From the NCBI GenBank assembly GCA_938029515.1, contig CALJAQ010000128.1:1-9849 (forward strand): DNA of 9,849 bases. The letters are read 5' to 3'. Position numbers and translations under genes: made by a program. Source of the stretch: an uncultured Nitrososphaerales archaeon. GTDB taxonomy: Archaea; Thermoproteota; Nitrososphaeria; Nitrososphaerales; JAAOZN01. Position 1 is the first letter of the stretch. Every line of letters begins with the position of its first letter. Under the pieces are notes generated by a model. It was not told the origin of the DNA and searched no databases. It saw nothing but the letters and a program-made list of their open reading frames with translations. This document shows, piece after piece, positions 6,578 to 9,849 of this stretch.

Positions 6578-7060
6578 GTGAAGGTTCTTATAACCTTCTT
6601 TTCATACACGGGCAACACCAGGAAGGTTGCAGAAACTCTTGCCACTTTTTTGGCTGGGAAGGCAGAGGTTGAAGTAGAGGAGATTCGCCCTATTAAGCGC
6701 TACCCATACCTCTATTGGCTTATGCTATCGTTCATCCCATGTCTAGGCACCTTGATAACGCCGCCTAAAGCTGATCCACGTCAATATGATGTAGTATGCT
6801 TAGGTCTGCCAAAGTGGACATTCGGCTGCCCACCTATAAACCAGTATCTAAAAGAAGTTAATCTTACAGGGAAGACGATAGGTTTATTCATAACCTACGG
6901 TGGATTTGACGAGAGACGCTACCTGAAGCATATGATTAAACACCTAAGTAAGAAAGGTGCTAATGTAAAGGCATTTATTCTCTTAAAGAGGCGTTGGATC
7001 GAAGAGGATAAAGTAGGTGATTACATACGCAGTTTCTGCAACTCACTCTTCGAAAGTTAG
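6578..7060 (+). CDS. Flavodoxin-like FMN protein
   Basis: A 160-residue single-domain protein with the flavodoxin layout: first strand MKVLITFFSY, then the FMN phosphate-binding loop SYTGNTRK (9-16). Later come the strand-loop YDVVCLGLPKWTFGCPPIN (Trp for stacking on the flavin is plausible) and LTGKTIGLFITYGG, the usual second flavin-contact segment. A hydrophobic stretch at about 44-62 (YLYWLMLSFIPCLGTLI) lies where related proteins have a helix; it is too broken for a sure membrane segment, but membrane contact is possible. It probably carries electrons or acts as a small quinone or FMN reductase; the partner is unknown. GTG 6578 is the start because an ATG at 6571 is in another frame. Flavodoxins replace ferredoxin when iron is scarce, which fits the iron genes next door. 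The stop codon overlaps the convergent SufR-like gene by 4 bases. Confidence 0.9.
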   Translation: MKVLITFFSYTGNTRKVAETLATFLAGKAEVEVEEIRPIKRYPYLYWLMLSFIPCLGTLITPPKADPRQYDVVCLGLPKWTFGCPPINQYLKEVNLTGKTIGLFITYGGFDERRYLKHMIKHLSKKGANVKAFILLKRRWIEEDKVGDYIRSFCNSLFES

Positions 7061-7758
7061 GCGCCCTTCTTCCAAGTTACTGTGTATTCGCAGAATTCGT
7101 CTCCGTGCCCCATACATTTGGTCTTAGTTATCTCTACACCCTTTAACGCTTCACTTATACCCTTGTGCACAGCCGTATCAAGGACGTCGCAGACCAAATC
7201 AGGGTACTCCATTGCTAGCTCTAAAAATTGGCAGTTATGTTCCCTAAAGACAATTCTGTCGCCGCCCATCTTTACTACTTCGGGTTGAACACCTATTTGA
7301 GTCAGATAGCTATCAATATATATTGATTTGAAGTTTTGTGGTTTCCATCTTGTTATATTATACTTTGAGGCTAGCTCTTCTATGAGCCCCACCCCCTTTT
7401 TCAATCCGGCTACATGCATTAACTTCTTCGCCTCCTCTTCGCCCAAGTTCTTTCTCATCGCTTCTATTAGTAGTGTGGCTAGCAGTATGTAGTTTCTAGC
7501 CGGGAAGTCCACTGAAATCTGCTTTTTAGAGAGCTTGTAGTATATCCTCGGTCTACCGATATTGCCTCTTTCTTCATAGGTTTCAACGAGACCAAGCCTA
7601 TGAAGCGACTGTATGTGGTATCTGACTGCCGTTGGCTGTATACCAGTCTCTTTTACTAGCGCCCTGATGTCTTTAGGCCCTTTCGCTAATATCTCCAATA
7701 TCTTCCACCTGGAGCTACTAGACAAAACCTTTGATACTTCTGCACCTACACTCATCAT
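7057..7758 (-). CDS. SufR-like transcriptional regulator (winged helix plus four-cysteine C-terminal domain)
   Basis: A 233-residue regulator of the ArsR/DeoR-like type (COG2345-like). The winged helix-turn-helix covers about 15-76: DIRALVKETGIQPTAVRYHI forms the helices and a wing follows (ERGNIGRPRIYYKLSK). The C-terminal sensor domain (about 86-230) holds four cysteines in the arrangement of cyanobacterial SufR: Cys176 (EHNCQFLELA), Cys190 (YPDLVCDVL), and Cys215 and Cys223 (KCMGHGDEFCEY). SufR binds an Fe-S cluster and represses Fe-S assembly genes; cluster binding here is inferred from these residues. Tandem ATG codons at 7758 and 7755 can both start it. The gene follows the FTR1-type iron permease on the same strand after 77 bases, but has its own TATA-like box. 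Its likely role is to report iron or Fe-S status; targets are unknown. Binding another metal, or a thiol switch, is the alternative. Confidence 0.88.
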   Translation of the reverse strand: MMSVGAEVSKVLSSSSRWKILEILAKGPKDIRALVKETGIQPTAVRYHIQSLHRLGLVETYEERGNIGRPRIYYKLSKKQISVDFPARNYILLATLLIEAMRKNLGEEEAKKLMHVAGLKKGVGLIEELASKYNITRWKPQNFKSIYIDSYLTQIGVQPEVVKMGGDRIVFREHNCQFLELAMEYPDLVCDVLDTAVHKGISEALKGVEITKTKCMGHGDEFCEYTVTWKKGA

Positions 7759-7785
7759 ATCACACGCTTACTAATCGTAGATGCG

Positions 7786-7800
7786 CTGTTTTAAATATTT
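7786..7800 (-). promoter_or_regulatory. TATA-like box of the SufR-like gene
   Basis: On the minus strand this reads AAATATTTAAAACAG, about 30-40 bases before the ATG pair, preceded by a purine-rich AAGTAAG that could act as BRE. It predicts a transcript start near 7766 and a leader of about 8 bases. A second AT-rich run, ATATATATAA, lies just upstream (7811-7820). Confidence 0.45.
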
Positions 7801-7836
7801 CTTACTTTTAATATATATAATATGGAAAGAAAGCTG

Positions 7837-8736
7837 CTACGGCTTTGAACCACCTCTCCTAATAGAATAGGCATATAATATAAGGGGTAGAACTGCTGCT
7901 AAGTAAATGAAGTGCACAATAACTCTAAGCCACTCGGCTTGTGTGGTGTAGCCGAACATCACTGCAAAGATAGATCCTATGACTCCTTTGTGGTGTAGGA
8001 TGCTGTCGCTTGGTATATTAAGTGTGTAAGCGTTTGCAGAGAGCCACCCTAACTCCAACCCTATAGACTCAGAGTATTCGAGGAGCTCGTGCGTCCCATA
8101 TCCTGCTAGACCAGCTGCTAGTAAGGTTAGGAGGATGCTTGTGTAGTAGAAGAATCTTCTTAGGTTTAGTTTCAGACCTATCTTGAATATTAAATATGAT
8201 AAGATGGTTGATACACAGACCCCTATAAATGCACCTGTTAGCGTTTCTACAACGCTGCTTAGAAGAAATGGTGTGAGGAAGAGGACAGTCTCCAAACCTT
8301 CTCTGAACACCACAACAAAGCTGAATACAGTGAAAGCTACTGCTGCTCTTCTTTGAATAAAGTAGGTTGAGGCTCCGCTTCGACTAAAGGCAGTTAGAGC
8401 CTCTCTATCCATAATCTGGCTGACTTTCTTCTCGATTTCTTCTTTAAGTTGCCTACCTTTTAAAGCCATCCAGTATATCATCGATGTAAGAACGATGACT
8501 GCTACCCAAGCCGCTACCCCCTCAAAGAGAACTTTAGTACCCTTAGGTAGGACTCCGTAGGTGAACCAGATAGTTACACCTAGCAACACACTTAAAGCTA
8601 AAGATAAGTAGACCCCTCTCCAAACATGCTTCGTCAACTCCCTCCGATTTAATCTTATTAGGTATGCTAGTATTATTGATGTGATTAATGCTGCTTCAAA
8701 CCCCTCTCTTAACGCTATAAGCATTTGACCGATCAA
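7837..8736 (-). CDS. FTR1/EfeU-type high-affinity iron permease
   Basis: A polytopic membrane protein of 299 residues. The two hallmark iron-translocating motifs of the FTR1 family are present: REGFEAAL in helix 1 (Arg10-Glu11-Gly12-Phe13-Glu14) and REGLETVLF in helix 4 (Arg145-Glu149). About seven hydrophobic helices can be traced: near 5-26, 41-60, 72-92, 132-160, 165-187, 199-215 and 270-290. The loop at 93-128 (LKEEIEKKVSQIMDREAL) is charged and likely cytoplasmic. Family members move iron across the membrane, in yeast with a multicopper oxidase and in bacteria with EfeO/EfeB; no such partner gene is in the window, so the metal form it uses cannot be told. The start is ATG 8736 with a leader of about 12 bases. 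A divergent HTH-ferritin-like gene lies 74 bases away with a shared promoter region. Confidence 0.94.
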   Translation of the reverse strand: MIGQMLIALREGFEAALITSIILAYLIRLNRRELTKHVWRGVYLSLALSVLLGVTIWFTYGVLPKGTKVLFEGVAAWVAVIVLTSMIYWMALKGRQLKEEIEKKVSQIMDREALTAFSRSGASTYFIQRRAAVAFTVFSFVVVFREGLETVLFLTPFLLSSVVETLTGAFIGVCVSTILSYLIFKIGLKLNLRRFFYYTSILLTLLAAGLAGYGTHELLEYSESIGLELGWLSANAYTLNIPSDSILHHKGVIGSIFAVMFGYTTQAEWLRVIVHFIYLAAVLPLILYAYSIRRGGSKP

Positions 8737-8763
8737 ATCTCTAATCCTATAGTAAATATTGTG

Positions 8764-8785
8764 GTAAGGTTTATATAAGTCTTAC
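8764..8785. promoter_or_regulatory. Near-symmetric BRE-TATA-BRE element serving both divergent genes
   Basis: A central TTATATAA (8771-8778) is flanked by GTAAG (8764-8768) on the left and CTTAC (8781-8785) on the right, so either strand reads GTAAG, two bases, then TTATATAA. Nine of eleven base pairs of the 22-base element are symmetric about 8774/8775. A start 26 bases away falls near 8800 on the plus strand and 8748 on the minus strand, 11 and 12 bases before the two genes' start codons. The element is seen directly; two-way use is inference. Confidence 0.7.
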
Positions 8786-8788
8786 GCC

Positions 8789-8807
8789 GTTAACTAAATT
8801 AGTTAAC
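8789..8807. promoter_or_regulatory. Perfect palindromic operator candidate
   Basis: GTTAACTAAATTAGTTAAC has 9-base arms that are exact reverse complements around a single central A. It covers the predicted plus-strand transcript start (near 8800), ends four bases before the GTG of the HTH-ferritin-like gene, and lies upstream of the TATA element as seen from the permease. A dimeric helix-turn-helix repressor bound here would block the right-hand transcript. The natural candidate is the protein encoded just downstream, by autoregulation. Confidence 0.72.
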
Positions 8808-8810
8808 AGT

Positions 8811-9551
8811 GTGAAAAAAAAGATGGGTAAGAAAACTGACAAACTGAAAGCTGAAGATATTATCCCAGCTTTGAGAGCTTGTGTTGCAGCCCTACTTGTA
8901 GAGAAGTTTAGCCTCTCTAAAAAAGAGGTGGCAAACGCGCTTGGCGTAACACCAGCAGCTGTGACACAGTATATGAAGGGTAAGCGTGGTGTTATGATTC
9001 ATAGGCTGTTGGAGAGTGAAGCTCTGTTGGTTGTTGACGAACTTGCGCGTAAGGTTGCTGTGGGTTTAGATGTAGGTGCTGTTGAGCTCAATTTGCTTGA
9101 TGCTGCGAAGCAGATAATCTCACTTAAAAAAGGGTTAAGGATACAGCCTAAGATTAAAGGTGAGCTTACTGAATTAGCTGCTCTACTTAACAGTAGGAGG
9201 GCGTTGGAGCTCAAGACTGCTCAACAATGTCTTAAGGCTACAGATAATCTTAGAGACGAATTGGTTGAGCTTCTATTTAGGCAGATTGCATCCGACAGCC
9301 TAAGACACGCTGACATAGTTTCACATATCCTTGCTAGGCTTGATAAATTAAATGAACCTCAATTCACCGATGCAGAGCTCTCTATTTTAAGACAGGTGTT
9401 AAAGGTTGAAGATGCGAGTATTGATAGTAGATTAGATTATTTAAAAGAATGCAGCCCTACAGTAAAAGCGCTTTTAGCATCTATCGACTTGGATGAAGAT
9501 AAGCACACAAAGGTCTTGAAGATAGCATTAGGTGAGCAGATATCATATTAA
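8811..9551 (+). CDS. Helix-turn-helix regulator fused to a ferritin-like diiron domain
   Basis: A 246-residue two-domain protein. The N-terminal part (about 14-75) is an Xre/COG2522-like helix-turn-helix: LSKKEVANALGVTPAAVTQYMKG (35-57) has the classic Ala-Leu-Gly-Val turn and an Ala-Val-Thr-Gln recognition helix. A linker helix region (76-125) leads to a four-helix ferritin-like domain (about 126-243). Probable metal ligands are Glu133, His166 in DSLRHAD (the usual first ExxH glutamate is Ser163, with Asp162 beside it), Glu200 in KVEDAS, and Glu229xxHis232 in DEDKH. A degenerate or atypical diiron site is therefore possible. It probably regulates iron uptake in response to iron or oxidant, given the divergent permease and the palindrome before it. 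GTG 8811 gives an 11-base leader; ATG 8823 is an alternative. The ligand assignment is from spacing alone, without a structure. Confidence 0.8.
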   Translation: MKKKMGKKTDKLKAEDIIPALRACVAALLVEKFSLSKKEVANALGVTPAAVTQYMKGKRGVMIHRLLESEALLVVDELARKVAVGLDVGAVELNLLDAAKQIISLKKGLRIQPKIKGELTELAALLNSRRALELKTAQQCLKATDNLRDELVELLFRQIASDSLRHADIVSHILARLDKLNEPQFTDAELSILRQVLKVEDASIDSRLDYLKECSPTVKALLASIDLDEDKHTKVLKIALGEQISY

Positions 9552-9593
9552 AGAGATAAGGCTAAAAGCGGCGCTTAGCAAATAGATTTAATC

Positions 9594-9849
9594 TTGCAGC
9601 ACCGCAGAAAGCCGAGCTTATCTGATTTATGCAGAGCCTACGGTATTCAACCTACGTATCGGGACGTGTTTGGGAGGTTGAAGAAGGCACCTTTGGCTTC
9701 GCTATTAAAGGTGTTGCGGTCTCTTGGTGCAAGATTAAACGGTCTTTCTGATCTAGATTCTGCTTACACATACAGGCTCACGCAATTTGAGTCAAGGATC
9801 GTTGAGCCTGTAGTAGCGTTGTTTGATGGCGCTCGAACTATACCACTTA
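9594..9849 (+). CDS. Probable 4-alpha-glucanotransferase (GH77), N-terminal fragment cut by window edge
   Basis: A frame opens at TTG 9594 and runs off the right edge (85 residues visible); an in-frame stop at 9576-9578 leaves TTG as the best start. The translation contains SLSDLCRAYGIQPTYRDVFG, then a helix KKAPLASLLKVLRSLGA, then FESRIVEPVVALFDG. This order (helix, GI-x-P-x-YRD-x-x-G, a helix ending in LG, then EPVV) resembles the N-terminal region found before the catalytic barrel of many MalQ-type 4-alpha-glucanotransferases, which transfer maltodextrin chains in glycogen and maltose metabolism. The catalytic region is not in the window, so the call rests on a short, weakly conserved domain. 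A related alpha-glucan enzyme such as a trehalose-forming one is the alternative. It lies 42 bases after the HTH-ferritin-like gene with no sign of a functional link. Confidence 0.58.
   Translation, partial: MQHRRKPSLSDLCRAYGIQPTYRDVFGRLKKAPLASLLKVLRSLGARLNGLSDLDSAYTYRLTQFESRIVEPVVALFDGARTIPL

Noticed and set aside
7811..7820. Alternating AT run as a repeat or origin-like element
   Set aside because: Ten bases only, in a short AT-rich promoter gap; no repeats or origin boxes around it.
8999..9214. Minus-strand open frame inside the HTH-ferritin-like gene
   Set aside because: Ser/Ala/Leu-rich shadow of the sense gene with no start context.
9561..9579. GCTAA ... TTAGC hairpin after the HTH-ferritin-like gene
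   Set aside because: The stem is interrupted by two mismatches and no T-run follows, so a terminator call is not supported.

Overview
The window looks like a piece of an archaeal chromosome from the TACK group, most likely a Thaumarchaeota/Aigarchaeota-type lineage. This rests on gene content: a eukaryote-type topoisomerase IB, a two-subunit archaeal/eukaryotic primase, a GINS subunit, TATA/BRE-like promoters instead of bacterial -35/-10 boxes, very short leaders and many TTG or GTG starts. The lineage is inferred from gene families only. Thirteen genes and gene fragments fill almost all of the sequence. I see no rRNA, tRNA, CRISPR array or mobile element, and no gene-free stretch over 300 bases.

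Left part (1-4783, all + strand). The tail of a pyruvoyl-dependent arginine decarboxylase is followed by a replication block: topoisomerase IB, primase large subunit PriL, primase small subunit PriS (overlapping PriL by 28 bases) and a Gins51-like GINS subunit that starts on the base after the PriS stop. Primase and GINS work at the same fork, and topoisomerase IB relaxes the supercoils the fork makes, so the block may be one transcription unit.

Middle part (4784-6577). A 54-residue unknown protein (+) meets an 88-residue unknown protein (-) tail to tail. Two minus-strand metal-dependent hydrolases follow: an UPF0173/UlaG-like metallo-beta-lactamase-fold protein and a YfcE/MJ0936-type phosphodiesterase.

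Right part (6578-9551). Four genes look like an iron-homeostasis island: a flavodoxin-like protein (+), a SufR-like ArsR/DeoR-type regulator with four C-terminal cysteines (-), an FTR1/EfeU-type iron permease (-), and a divergent gene (+) for a helix-turn-helix protein fused to a ferritin-like diiron domain. Between the permease and the fusion gene lies a near-symmetric BRE-TATA-BRE element that could fire both ways. Next to it is a perfect 19-base palindrome placed over the predicted start of the fusion gene's transcript. My working model is that the fusion protein senses iron or oxidant with its ferritin-like domain, represses itself through the palindrome and tunes permease expression. This is the most interesting part of the window.

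The right edge (9594-9849) holds the start of what looks like a 4-alpha-glucanotransferase. Eight of the twelve genes whose start lies in the window use TTG or GTG as the best-supported start, so start calls deserve care.
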